Assembly (NCBI GenBank): GCA_003521625.1 | Contig: DPHV01000022.1 | Location: 355 to 64,354 of the forward strand | Origin: Ruminococcus sp. | Lineage (GTDB): Bacteria; Bacillota; Clostridia; Oscillospirales; Acutalibacteraceae | DNA length: 64,000 bases | Direction: 5' to 3' | Shown here: one piece after another, positions 8,765-16,849 of the stretch | How positions within the stretch are numbered: position 1 is the first letter of the stretch | Layout of the letters: every line of letters starts with the position of its first letter | Program-made: the position numbers and the translations under genes | The notes under the pieces: generated by a model | Database searches by the model: none | The model's input: the letters and a program-made list of their open reading frames with translations, nothing else | Told to the model about the DNA's origin: nothing

Positions 8765-9961
8765 TCAATGCTTCTTTAGCTTTTTAATTTGCTTAAGCAT
8801 ACCTGTTTTATAAAGAATACCTTTGAATTTTCCGAATATTTTTCGGCTTGCTTTTACGGGAATAAGCTCTTTAACAATGCGGTCAAGAGGTACTCCGCTG
8901 TTCAGCATTTCAAAATACTGACTGCGTTTCGGGTGAACGTCGGGATTTTTAACAGCCATAAAGCCGTCGTTTTTTATCAGAGTGTCTACATCGGCTTTGT
9001 GCATTATCAGTTTTTTGCTTACATCCTTAAGCATCCTGCTGCCATTTTCGCTCTGAACAATTACAGCCGTGTAGCCCTTGTCATCGTCGGCAAGGTCGGG
9101 AACATATCTTGTAATATTCCAGCAGTCGAAAACAGTTAAATCAGAAACACGCTTTACTTTTCGGAATGCGCAGTCGTTACACGAGGGACGTGAGCATACG
9201 CCGTCAAAAAAGCTCTTGAGCATATAATCGGTTTTTGTGTTTTCAATGCTTTTCTTGCCGTTTGCAAACCGCAGAGTAAGATTTGCACTGTGGTATCCAT
9301 AGGTTTTTTCCCTGAAATTCGCATATGTGATTTCCGAATTATATTTCTTGGTTTTAAGCTCCTTGTATTTTTTCCATACAAGCGGAGAAGGAACAGCACG
9401 GCAGACAAAATCAACCGTAAAAAGCTTTTCGTACGGTTTTTTCAGGTATTTCAGAAGTCCCTCAACCTGACAGGGTGTACCCGTAAACATAACGTATCTT
9501 CCGTCGTCAAGACTCTTTTTTACTCGCTTAAAGGTATCGGTTAAATCGCTCTGAACATATTTTGAACTGCGGAATATTTTAAGGTCCTCGGTTTTTTCTG
9601 CGCTCATATGCTTAACTTCAAAGTTTTTGTCAAAAGCACCACCGAAGATTATTCCGTTTTTGCTTAAAATTTCCTCGCAAAATGCAGTAACAGCTCCACC
9701 GGAGGTGCTGTTTTTTACAATATCAGGATTTGTATTGCGTACAATATATGCCTTTTCGGGCAGTTCTTCATTTTTTTCCGAGTTGATTACAGGGCAGACC
9801 TTTTCGCATACGCCGCAGTCAATGCACAGCTTGATGTCAATTTTCGGATACTTAAATCCTTCGCTGTCGCATACCATAGATATGCAGTTCTTCGGGCAGG
9901 CACTTGCACAGGCAGTACAGCCGCAACAGTCCTTCTTATTGTTTTCCGTAATATTAATCAT
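8765..9961 (-). CDS. FrhB/FdhB-family iron-sulfur protein (second copy)
   Basis: 398 aa from the ATG at 9961, chosen because GGTGATAAG lies just before it. A longer frame to 9985 would overlap the upstream gene. Two ferredoxin motifs are visible (Cys12/13-15-18-22-Pro and Cys46-49-52-56-Pro), then an FrhB_FdhB_C-type domain with TGTPCQVEGLLKYL near 158 and a CNDCAFRKV cluster near 265. It is a paralogue of the protein at 646-1788, again directly beside a pyruvyl-transferase-family gene. The electron donor may be ferredoxin-like and the acceptor is unknown. Classical F420 chemistry is unlikely in this lineage. Confidence 0.85.
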   Translation of the reverse strand: MINITENNKKDCCGCTACASACPKNCISMVCDSEGFKYPKIDIKLCIDCGVCEKVCPVINSEKNEELPEKAYIVRNTNPDIVKNSTSGGAVTAFCEEILSKNGIIFGGAFDKNFEVKHMSAEKTEDLKIFRSSKYVQSDLTDTFKRVKKSLDDGRYVMFTGTPCQVEGLLKYLKKPYEKLFTVDFVCRAVPSPLVWKKYKELKTKKYNSEITYANFREKTYGYHSANLTLRFANGKKSIENTKTDYMLKSFFDGVCSRPSCNDCAFRKVKRVSDLTVFDCWNITRYVPDLADDDKGYTAVIVQSENGSRMLKDVSKKLIMHKADVDTLIKNDGFMAVKNPDVHPKRSQYFEMLNSGVPLDRIVKELIPVKASRKIFGKFKGILYKTGMLKQIKKLKKH

Positions 9962-9972
9962 CTTATCACCGT

Positions 9973-11133
9973 TTATTTTAAGCACTCAAGAGCCTTGTCA
10001 AGAAAAGCCTTTGAGCTGTTTCTGTGTTCGTTGACTTTTTCAAGAACAGACGGATAGTCAATTCTGCTTTCAACGGCAAAAATATCACCGCCGTATCTGC
10101 GTTCGGAAAGTCCGTAATTTGCGCAGAAGCTGTCAATTCTTGAATTTTTTGACGAAACAGAGTTGTCTGAATATCTGTTGAAAACCATAAATTGCTTTTG
10201 GTATATAACCGAGAATACAGAGCCGTGGAATGAATCGGTGAACACATACTCGGCGTTGCGAATCAGGTTTACAAATTCGGCAGGACCTATGTCAAAGGGA
10301 GTGTAGTCGCCAAAGCCCTCGTCAGCCTTGTTGTAGCTGTCCATATGAGGCTCGGTTACAATTTTAAGGTCTTTTTTCTTTGCAAATTCCGTAACAGCCT
10401 GACGGTATTCGGGAGTTTTGCCGAGAAAATAAGCAAATATATACGGCTCGTCATAAAGACGCTTGTTCGGAATTTCCTCAAGCCATTGCTTGTCGTCAAG
10501 CAAAAGCACAGGGTCAACAACAACCTCGGCGTTGTTTGAGCTTACTGATTCAACAATCTTTTTTCCGCTGTTTTCTCTTACGCTTATAAAATTGAGCCTG
10601 TCGAGGAAGGTTTTGTAAATTTTTTGGTATTTCGGCTTTATCTGAGCAACGCCGAAGCTTGTTGCATACGAGATTTTAACTGTATTATTATCGGCAAACA
10701 TAAGATTGTAAAAGTTTGAGTTGATTCCGCTGGGCGACCATAGCTGGTCACTGCCCACCATAACGGCAGTGTATTTTTTGGACTGCTCCTGCAAGCTTTC
10801 ATAGCCGTAATAAACGGGAGAAAGATTTTTAAATCTTTCCTGCGAAAATTTGTCAAATGCGTTACTGCGGATTTCATTGTCACTTTTCAGCTGTTTATGA
10901 AATTTCATCATAATTTTCTTCTGATAATTTTCAATTATCCTGTCGTTTATAAAAACGGGGTCAAACAGCTTGGGAAGATATTTCATCAAAAGCTGAGGAG
11001 TGATTTTCTTTTTGTATCTTATAATTTCAAAGTCAATGTTTCTTCTTTTCAGCTCTGCTGTTGTGGCGTAGCTCTGGAGCTGACTGCCGTAGTTTTTGTG
11101 ATTATAACATACACATATGCCCAATTTTTTCAT
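9973..11133 (-). CDS. Polysaccharide pyruvyl transferase family protein (copy 3)
   Basis: 386 aa from the ATG at 11133 (MKKLGICVCYNHKNYGSQLQ). The open frame continues to 11322, but that extension runs through the end of the upstream GT4 gene and has no family similarity. Motifs are GSDQLWSPSG near residue 120 and TDSFHGSVFSVIY near 308. It is the most divergent of the three family members in the operon and is followed 11 bp later by the second FrhB-like gene, mirroring the 1798-2877/646-1788 pair. A pyruvyl-transfer role is inferred from the family only. Confidence 0.86.
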   Translation of the reverse strand: MKKLGICVCYNHKNYGSQLQSYATTAELKRRNIDFEIIRYKKKITPQLLMKYLPKLFDPVFINDRIIENYQKKIMMKFHKQLKSDNEIRSNAFDKFSQERFKNLSPVYYGYESLQEQSKKYTAVMVGSDQLWSPSGINSNFYNLMFADNNTVKISYATSFGVAQIKPKYQKIYKTFLDRLNFISVRENSGKKIVESVSSNNAEVVVDPVLLLDDKQWLEEIPNKRLYDEPYIFAYFLGKTPEYRQAVTEFAKKKDLKIVTEPHMDSYNKADEGFGDYTPFDIGPAEFVNLIRNAEYVFTDSFHGSVFSVIYQKQFMVFNRYSDNSVSSKNSRIDSFCANYGLSERRYGGDIFAVESRIDYPSVLEKVNEHRNSSKAFLDKALECLK

Positions 11134-11137
11134 AATA

Positions 11138-12388
11138 TCAATCTTTCTTATTTTTGTGTTTGTCAATAAGCTGTTTGTATAGCTCGGTGAGCTTTTCAAC
11201 ATATTTTTCGGGATTAAAGTCGGATTTTGCCGCATTAACGGCATTAATTCCCATCTGACGGTATTCATCATCTGAGAGTGCGCAAACCTTTTCAATGCAG
11301 TTTTTAAGGTCGTCACTGTCAAACGGCTTGCATATAAAGCCTGTTTTGCCGTCGCTGACGATTTCGGGAAGTCCGCCGTAGTTGCTTACGATTACGGGCT
11401 TGCCCTGCGACATAGCTTCCATAATTGCATACGGTCCGTTTTCGTACCACTCGCTCGGCAGGATAATGCACTTTGCCTCGGCAACGTATTTTTTCAGCTC
11501 ATCGCCCGACTTGAAGCCGAGCATTTTTATTCTGTTTCCGAGCATTTTGTCGTCGATATACGCCTTTACCTCGTCCTCAACGGGACCTGTACCGAGAATA
11601 AAAAGAGGAATGTCGCTGTCAAGCTTTTCAACCGCCTTTACGAGCGTAAGCACGCCCTTTTCCTCGGAAATTCTGCCGAAGTAGAGAAGATAACCCTTGT
11701 CGGGATTGTCCGAATTGTAGACCGTGTCAACAGGCAGAAAGTTTTTCATATGTATGATTTCGGAATGAATGATTCCCGATTCTTCGAGCTTTTTCTTGTA
11801 AAAAGCCGACGGAGTAATAAACAAATCAATGTCGTCGTAAATCTTCATTCGCTTATAGTTGATTGCCTCAATTGCGGCAAGCGCACTTTTTGCCGTTGAG
11901 CCTTTGACGCACTTTTTCTTTATGCAGTTTGAGTATTTTCCGTGCAGGCAAAGCTCGCACACCTTGCCGTTGGAGAGCATTTCGTGATTCGGGCAAACGC
12001 AGTTGAGGTCGTGAATTGTAAATACAATCGGTATGTTGTATTTTCTGATTGCACGCACAATCGAAAGCGTTATGTGACGGTGCACAAGGTTGATGTGTAC
12101 AACGTCGGGACGCTCCTGCTCAATCAGTGCGGAAATGCACTTTTTAGCCTCGAAGGAGTACAGCACACGAAAGCCTGCCTTAACCTTCTGCATTTTTGAA
12201 ATATCTCCGTTGAAGTCAACGTTGCTGACAAAGTACTTTTCCTGCTCGCAGGGGCGGTTGTTTTCGTCAGCCATAGCAAAGTAAATTACCTCGTGACCGT
12301 GAGCTTGCAACAGCTTTGCAAGACCGAAATAGTAGGTTTCACTGCCGCCCTTGACGTAGTGATATTTATTTACAAGTAAAATTTTCAT
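11138..12388 (-). CDS. Glycosyltransferase family 4 (GT-B fold)
   Basis: 416 aa. The N-terminus KILLVNKYHYVKGGSETYYF has the glycine-rich acceptor-domain start of GT4 enzymes. The C-terminal domain has YLLYFGRISEEKGVLTLVKA near residue 230, LPSEWYENGPYAIMEAMSQG near 300 and SNYGGLPEIV near 335, including the family's E-x7-E region. It is a retaining glycosyltransferase using a nucleotide sugar, cytosolic or membrane-associated. A CVCPNHEMLSNGKVCELCLH cysteine cluster near 125-145 is seen in many members of this subgroup. It overlaps the upstream GT8 gene by 4 bp. Confidence 0.9.
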   Translation of the reverse strand: MKILLVNKYHYVKGGSETYYFGLAKLLQAHGHEVIYFAMADENNRPCEQEKYFVSNVDFNGDISKMQKVKAGFRVLYSFEAKKCISALIEQERPDVVHINLVHRHITLSIVRAIRKYNIPIVFTIHDLNCVCPNHEMLSNGKVCELCLHGKYSNCIKKKCVKGSTAKSALAAIEAINYKRMKIYDDIDLFITPSAFYKKKLEESGIIHSEIIHMKNFLPVDTVYNSDNPDKGYLLYFGRISEEKGVLTLVKAVEKLDSDIPLFILGTGPVEDEVKAYIDDKMLGNRIKMLGFKSGDELKKYVAEAKCIILPSEWYENGPYAIMEAMSQGKPVIVSNYGGLPEIVSDGKTGFICKPFDSDDLKNCIEKVCALSDDEYRQMGINAVNAAKSDFNPEKYVEKLTELYKQLIDKHKNKKD

Positions 12389-13392
12389 TTTTTACCTTTG
12401 CCTTTCAGTGAACGCACCATAGGATAAAGCTTTGAGTGTACAAGCGAAATCACCGCAATCATCAGGCCTTTCGGCATAATGTTGCAGACCGACGTCATCA
12501 GCTTTTTGCTCTTTTTTCTGTCGTCGGGATACTGCGGAAAGTCCTTCCAAGGCGACATTTCCTTGTATTTTAAATAATCGCCGACAAACGGGTGATTGTT
12601 TTTTTCGTTCCAGGGGCGTGTTCCCGACAAAAAGCAGGATGTGTAGTGGATAATGTATGGGTCAGTAACTGCCTCGTTGTACTCCTGCTCGCTTAAATGA
12701 TGCTCGGGCTTTCTCACCTTCATCAAATCCTTGAAGTTAAAATCAAAGAAAACCGTCATTGCGTCATACTTAGTGTGAATCACCTTTACAAGTCCCCTCT
12801 TTGAGAGAACGCCGTTTAAAACGCCCTGGTCAACGTAGGTGATGTCGCCGTTGTGGGCGATGATAAATTCAAGAAAATCCTTTTCAACATTTAGCTCACG
12901 CCAGCTTTTTAAATCAATAAGCAGAACGCCGTTGTTTGTGTAGGTGCTGTCCGGAGTAAGTCCAAGCTCGGTTTTGTAGCGGTCGCTTCGGCAGTCATCA
13001 ACTGCTCCGACAACAGCCTTGCCCAAGTCCATATTCCACAATTCTGAAAGGGAGTGGCGGATTACCGTATCACAGTCAAGGTAAATACAGCGGTCAACGC
13101 TGTCGGGCAGAATAGTGCAGAGAAACAGCCTGAAAAAAGTGCTGATGTTCCACCTGCCGACTTCAATCTCAACGCCTGCCTGCTTGTTTAAATCAGGCTG
13201 GGGAATGAAGATAATCTTTCTGCCGTACTGCTCTGTCATATCCGAAAAACGCTTTTTGTTTTCGTCTGATATGTTGTTGTCAATCATATAGATGTTGATT
13301 TCGTCAGCGTCCTTGTTGTTGTAAAGCAGTGAGCATATCGACACGCCCGCAATAGGCGAATAGCTGTCAGAGCTTGAATATACTACGTTCAT
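12385..13392 (-). CDS. Glycosyltransferase family 8
   Basis: 335 aa. It opens NVVYSSSDSYSPIAGVSICS, then YLDCDTVIRHSLSELWNMDL near residue 100 supplies the DxD metal/nucleotide motif, and TYTNNGVLLIDL and DQGVLNGV follow in order. These mark GT8 (LgtC/glycogenin-like), retaining glucosyl- or galactosyltransferases. The C-terminal 40 residues are basic and partly hydrophobic, as expected for membrane association. It is cotranscribed with the GT4 gene through a 4-bp overlap. The start at 13392 lies 39 bp after the epimerase stop. Confidence 0.9.
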   Translation of the reverse strand: MNVVYSSSDSYSPIAGVSICSLLYNNKDADEINIYMIDNNISDENKKRFSDMTEQYGRKIIFIPQPDLNKQAGVEIEVGRWNISTFFRLFLCTILPDSVDRCIYLDCDTVIRHSLSELWNMDLGKAVVGAVDDCRSDRYKTELGLTPDSTYTNNGVLLIDLKSWRELNVEKDFLEFIIAHNGDITYVDQGVLNGVLSKRGLVKVIHTKYDAMTVFFDFNFKDLMKVRKPEHHLSEQEYNEAVTDPYIIHYTSCFLSGTRPWNEKNNHPFVGDYLKYKEMSPWKDFPQYPDDRKKSKKLMTSVCNIMPKGLMIAVISLVHSKLYPMVRSLKGKGKK

Positions 13393-13431
13393 ATACCCTC
13401 CGAAGTTTTAATAACCCATAATACCTTATTT

Positions 13432-14001
13432 TTACAGATACTTTTCCTGAAATTCCTTAAACGACTGCAAATTTTTGTCCTTGTCGGCGAGAATAAGATT
13501 CTCGATTCCGCCGATTTCCTCAAACGGCCACTCAACGCCCAAATCGGGGTCGTTGTACATAATGCCGTCGTCGTATTCGCCGTAGAATTTTTCACCGCAT
13601 TTGTACGAAACAACCGACGGCTCAAGCACAAGATAACCGTGAGCAAAATGCTCGGGAACGTAAAGCTCGTTCATATTTTCCTCGGAAAGATAGAATCCCT
13701 GCCACTTTTTGAATGTGGGCGAGTCGGGGCGTAAGTCGACAATTACGTCAAAAACCTTGCCCTTTACACATCTTACAAGCTTTGCCTGCTCGTGAACACG
13801 CTGGAAGTGGAGCGCACGGATTACGCCCTTGTGCGATACGGTGTAGAAAACCTCTGCAAGGTTGTGTTCAAGACCGTTAGCCTCGAAAACCTCTTTGGAG
13901 TAATCCTTGATAAACGCACCTCTTACGTCGGTTGCACAGAACGGTTTGATGAGGAATGCGCCGTCAAAATCGGTTTTGCAAAATTCAAATTTTTGTATCA
14001 T
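13432..14001 (-). CDS. NDP-4-keto-6-deoxyhexose 3,5-epimerase (RmlC-like cupin)
   Basis: 189 aa from the ATG at 14001, which follows AAAGGAG. Signature elements are GVIRALHFQ with the putative catalytic His65, AKLVRCVKGKVFDVIVDLRP, YVPEHFAHGYLVL and Tyr133. The length is normal for RmlC-type epimerases. RmlC itself acts on dTDP-4-keto-6-deoxyglucose. No rmlA, rmlB or rmlD is present here, whereas CDP-glucose genes lie immediately upstream, so the likely substrate is CDP-4-keto-6-deoxyglucose, as with the epimerase of CDP-ascarylose synthesis. Substrate assignment is by context. Confidence 0.85.
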   Translation of the reverse strand: MIQKFEFCKTDFDGAFLIKPFCATDVRGAFIKDYSKEVFEANGLEHNLAEVFYTVSHKGVIRALHFQRVHEQAKLVRCVKGKVFDVIVDLRPDSPTFKKWQGFYLSEENMNELYVPEHFAHGYLVLEPSVVSYKCGEKFYGEYDDGIMYNDPDLGVEWPFEEIGGIENLILADKDKNLQSFKEFQEKYL

Positions 14002-14030
14002 AAAATCTTCTCCTTTAAATACGACGAAAA

Positions 14031-14049
14031 GGGCGAACATTGTCCGCCC
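14031..14049 (-). terminator. Candidate internal attenuator hairpin
   Basis: GGGCG.ACA and TGT.CGCCC form a stem with one mismatch and a one-base loop in the gap between two operon genes. On the minus strand it is followed by TTTTCGT, a weak U-run. It may lower expression of the downstream glycosyltransferase half of the operon. It is weaker than the window's clear terminators. Confidence 0.35.
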
Positions 14050-14055
14050 TTATTT

Positions 14056-14976
14056 TCATTCAACGGATTTAAGCCATTTCATCGTCAGCTTTGTGCCCTC
14101 GGCAAACGAAACTGACGGCTTGAAATGACAATCGGTTTCAATGTCGGTTGTGTCAAATGCATCAAGCGGCATATTCACTCCCGTAAACGGCACGTCGCCG
14201 AAAATCGGCTCTGCATCCGGCGCAAGAGATTGCTGCATCTCAAGAATAAACTCCTTGAGCGGTCTTGCGTTTCCGCTTCCGATTGTGTATTCCTTGTTTG
14301 CAATTCCGTATTCGCCGATTGCGGCAAATGCCTTTGCAACGTCGGTAATATAGATAAAATCGTAGTTCTGAGTAGCCGCAGTGAATTGCAGCGGCTCGCC
14401 TGCGATAATTTTTCTGATTGTCGAGTTTACAAACCTCGGTGAAAGCTCGCCGACTCCGTAGGTGTTTGTGATTACCGCCCAGCAGAGGTCAATGTCAAGC
14501 GAGTTTGCAATCGGCTTGCAGATTGAACGTGCAATAAGCTTGCCTGCGCCGTAAATATACGGCAAACCCGGTTTGCTTTCCTGCGTGTAAACTGCGGTGT
14601 AGGTTTCCTTTTCCATAATCGAGCCTGCGTTTACAAACTTCTTGCACTTCATTTTGTCGGCTGTACGCAGAGCCTTTGCAGTCCACAGAGCGTTCTGTAG
14701 CTGAATTTCCTCGTCACAGCGCATAGGACCTGCCGAGCCTACCCACGCAAAGTGATAAAAAACATCAATATCTCTGTCTGAAATTTTTTCTGACAAAGTT
14801 TCAATTTCGCCAAGCTCACAGTAAACGATTTCCACGTTTTCAAGCTCTTTTATGTTGTCGATATTTTCGTTTTCGTCCTTGATAATTGCAAAGATTTTAA
14901 CTCCCCTTGAGTCAAGCTCCTTGCATACGTTTGAGCCGACAAAGCCGTTGGCACCCGTAATTATAACCTTATTCAT
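14056..14976 (-). CDS. NAD(P)-dependent SDR epimerase/reductase (CDP-sugar 4-ketoreductase candidate)
   Basis: 306 aa, extended short-chain dehydrogenase. The nucleotide-binding start is KVIITGANGFVGSNVCKEL, and the catalytic pair is in YIYGAGKL near residues 145-152. It resembles RfbJ/RfbS-type CDP-sugar enzymes and lies 12 bp downstream of rfbG. Expected role: reduction (or C2 epimerisation) of the 4-keto-6-deoxy sugar at the end of the pathway. No RfbH (C3 dehydrase) is present, so the final product is probably a 6-deoxyhexose rather than a 3,6-dideoxyhexose. The exact stereochemistry cannot be stated. Confidence 0.8.
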   Translation of the reverse strand: MNKVIITGANGFVGSNVCKELDSRGVKIFAIIKDENENIDNIKELENVEIVYCELGEIETLSEKISDRDIDVFYHFAWVGSAGPMRCDEEIQLQNALWTAKALRTADKMKCKKFVNAGSIMEKETYTAVYTQESKPGLPYIYGAGKLIARSICKPIANSLDIDLCWAVITNTYGVGELSPRFVNSTIRKIIAGEPLQFTAATQNYDFIYITDVAKAFAAIGEYGIANKEYTIGSGNARPLKEFILEMQQSLAPDAEPIFGDVPFTGVNMPLDAFDTTDIETDCHFKPSVSFAEGTKLTMKWLKSVE

Positions 14977-14988
14977 AATAACACCACT

Positions 14989-16044
14989 TTAAATACTGCA
15001 ACTTAAAAATTCATCTATCTGTTCGTCCATACATTTGCGAACGTCGCCTTTTTCAAGCCACACCTGCGACCATTCAACCGTTTTTTCAACAGCGTCGGTA
15101 ACGTGCCAGTGCGGTTTCCAGCCGAAAACGGACTTGAGCTTTGAACAGTCAAGCTTTAAAAAATTCGCCTCGTGAACGGCATTTTCTTCGCTTCTGTCAA
15201 CACGCTTGATTTTTCCGTCTGTGTATTTTACAAACAAATCCACAAGCTCACCCGTTGTTACGCAGTCGCACTCGTCGGGACCTACGTTGTAGTAGTCTGC
15301 AAATTTAATGTCCTCATACTGCGCCCTTGCTATCATAAGGTACGCATAGAGCGGCTCTAAAACGTGCTGATACGGACGTGTGGAGTACGGATTTCTCACC
15401 ACAATATCCTCGCCCTTTTCAAGCGCACGAACGCAGTCGGGAATGATTCTGTCGTTTGCAAAATCTCCGCCGCCGATTACGTTGCCTGCTCTTGCGGTGG
15501 AAATTGCCACCCTGCCGTCCGAAAAAAATGAATTTCTGTAGCTGTGGGTTACAAGTTCCGAACAGCTTTTGCTGTTCGAGTACGGGTCAAAGCCGTCGAG
15601 CGGTTCGTTTTCTCTGTAGCCCCACTGCCACTCTTTATTTTCATATACCTTGTCGGTTGTAACGTTGAGGAACGACTTTACACAATCAGACTGTCTTACA
15701 CATTCAAGAATGTTCACCGTTCCCATAACGTTTGTTTCATATGTATATGCAGGCATTTTGTAGCTGTCACGCACAATCGGCTGTGCCGCAAGGTGCAGGA
15801 CAATTTCGGGCTTTGCCTCGTCAAATGCCTTTTTCAGCGAATCGTAATCACGTATATCGCCGATAACAGATTTTATGTCAGCGCCGATATTTGCCGCATC
15901 AAAAAGATTTGGGGTTGTCGGAGGGGTGAGCGAATAGCCCGTAACCTCTGCGCCCCAATTTGATAAAATCTTACAAAGCCAGCTTCCCTTGAAGCCGGTA
16001 TGTCCCGTAATAAAAACTCGTTTTCCTCTATAAAAGCTTTGCAT
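14989..16044 (-). CDS. rfbG: CDP-glucose 4,6-dehydratase
   Basis: 351 aa from the ATG at 16044 (MQSFYRGKRVFITGHTGFKG). The open frame to 16086 would lie inside rfbF. Family marks are the GHTGFKGSWL cofactor motif, LHLAAQPIVRDSY, NVTTDKVYENKEW and the YSNSKSCSEL active-site Tyr-x3-Lys near residue 160. The enzyme converts CDP-D-glucose to CDP-4-keto-6-deoxy-D-glucose in the cytosol using bound NAD. Its start overlaps the stop of rfbF by one base (TGATG), giving translational coupling of two consecutive steps. Confidence 0.93.
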   Translation of the reverse strand: MQSFYRGKRVFITGHTGFKGSWLCKILSNWGAEVTGYSLTPPTTPNLFDAANIGADIKSVIGDIRDYDSLKKAFDEAKPEIVLHLAAQPIVRDSYKMPAYTYETNVMGTVNILECVRQSDCVKSFLNVTTDKVYENKEWQWGYRENEPLDGFDPYSNSKSCSELVTHSYRNSFFSDGRVAISTARAGNVIGGGDFANDRIIPDCVRALEKGEDIVVRNPYSTRPYQHVLEPLYAYLMIARAQYEDIKFADYYNVGPDECDCVTTGELVDLFVKYTDGKIKRVDRSEENAVHEANFLKLDCSKLKSVFGWKPHWHVTDAVEKTVEWSQVWLEKGDVRKCMDEQIDEFLSCSI

Positions 16045-16823
16045 CAGTCGTTCCACACCTTCCAGGGAGCCTTGTTTTCTGCCCACAGCTTTTCAAGCTT
16101 TTCCTTGTCACGCAGGGTGTCCATACACTGCCAGAAGCCGTTGTGCTTGTAGCACATAAGCTGATTTTCTTCGGCAAGTTTTTCCATAGGCTCACGCTCA
16201 AACATTATGCTGTCGTCCTTGACGTAGTCGAGTACTTTCGGGGAAAGAACCATAAAGCCGGCGTTTATGTAGCCTGAGTCAACTGCGCTTTTTTCACGGA
16301 ACGCCTTGACTTCGTCATTTTCGGACAAATCAAGCACTCCGAAACGGCTGTCGGGTTTTACTGCTGTCATTGTGGCAAGTCTGCCGTGACTTTTGTGAAA
16401 ATCAAGCAGAGCGTTTATGTCAACGTCAGCCACGCCGTCGCCGTAGGTCATAAAGAACGGCTCGTCGCCGATATAGTTTTTAACTCTTTTAAGTCTGCCG
16501 CCTGTCATTGTGTTGAGTCCCGTATCAACGACGGTGACCTTCCACTGCTCGGCACGCTTGTTGTGAACGATAATTTTGTCGTCCTGTGTAAAATCAAAGG
16601 TAATGTCGGAGGTGTGCAGAAAATAATCAGCAAACCATTCCTTTATCACGTGCTGTTTATAGCCTGCACATATTACGAATTCATTTATTCCGTAAGCGGA
16701 GTAAAGCTTCATAATGTGCCAGATGATGGGCATTTCGCCGATTTCAATCATCGGCTTGGGTTTGAACTGCGATTCTTCGGAAATTCTTGTTCCGAATCCG
16801 CCTGCAAGTATTACTGCTTTCAT
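16044..16823 (-). CDS. rfbF: Glucose-1-phosphate cytidylyltransferase
   Basis: 259 aa. The nucleotidyltransferase signature KAVILAGGFGTRISEES is at the start, followed by KPKPMIEIGEMPIIWHIMK and MTYGDGVADVDINALLDFHK near residue 127. The family makes CDP-glucose and pyrophosphate from CTP and glucose 1-phosphate, the first committed step for CDP-linked deoxy sugars. Length and motif order fit RfbF rather than RmlA or UDP-glucose pyrophosphorylases. It is the first of the sugar-nucleotide genes, 26 bp downstream of the initiating transferase gene. Confidence 0.93.
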   Translation of the reverse strand: MKAVILAGGFGTRISEESQFKPKPMIEIGEMPIIWHIMKLYSAYGINEFVICAGYKQHVIKEWFADYFLHTSDITFDFTQDDKIIVHNKRAEQWKVTVVDTGLNTMTGGRLKRVKNYIGDEPFFMTYGDGVADVDINALLDFHKSHGRLATMTAVKPDSRFGVLDLSENDEVKAFREKSAVDSGYINAGFMVLSPKVLDYVKDDSIMFEREPMEKLAEENQLMCYKHNGFWQCMDTLRDKEKLEKLWAENKAPWKVWND

Positions 16824-16849
16824 CAGTTACCCTCCATAATACATCGCTG

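Noticed and set aside
11134..11322. N-terminal extension of the third pyruvyl-transferase-family gene
   Set aside because: It overlaps the end of the GT4 gene in another frame, and the family start KKLGICVCYNHKNYG lies at 11133.
13389..13646. 85-codon minus-strand frame near the GT8 and epimerase genes
   Set aside because: It overlaps the RmlC-like gene in another frame, and the cupin motifs support the longer gene.
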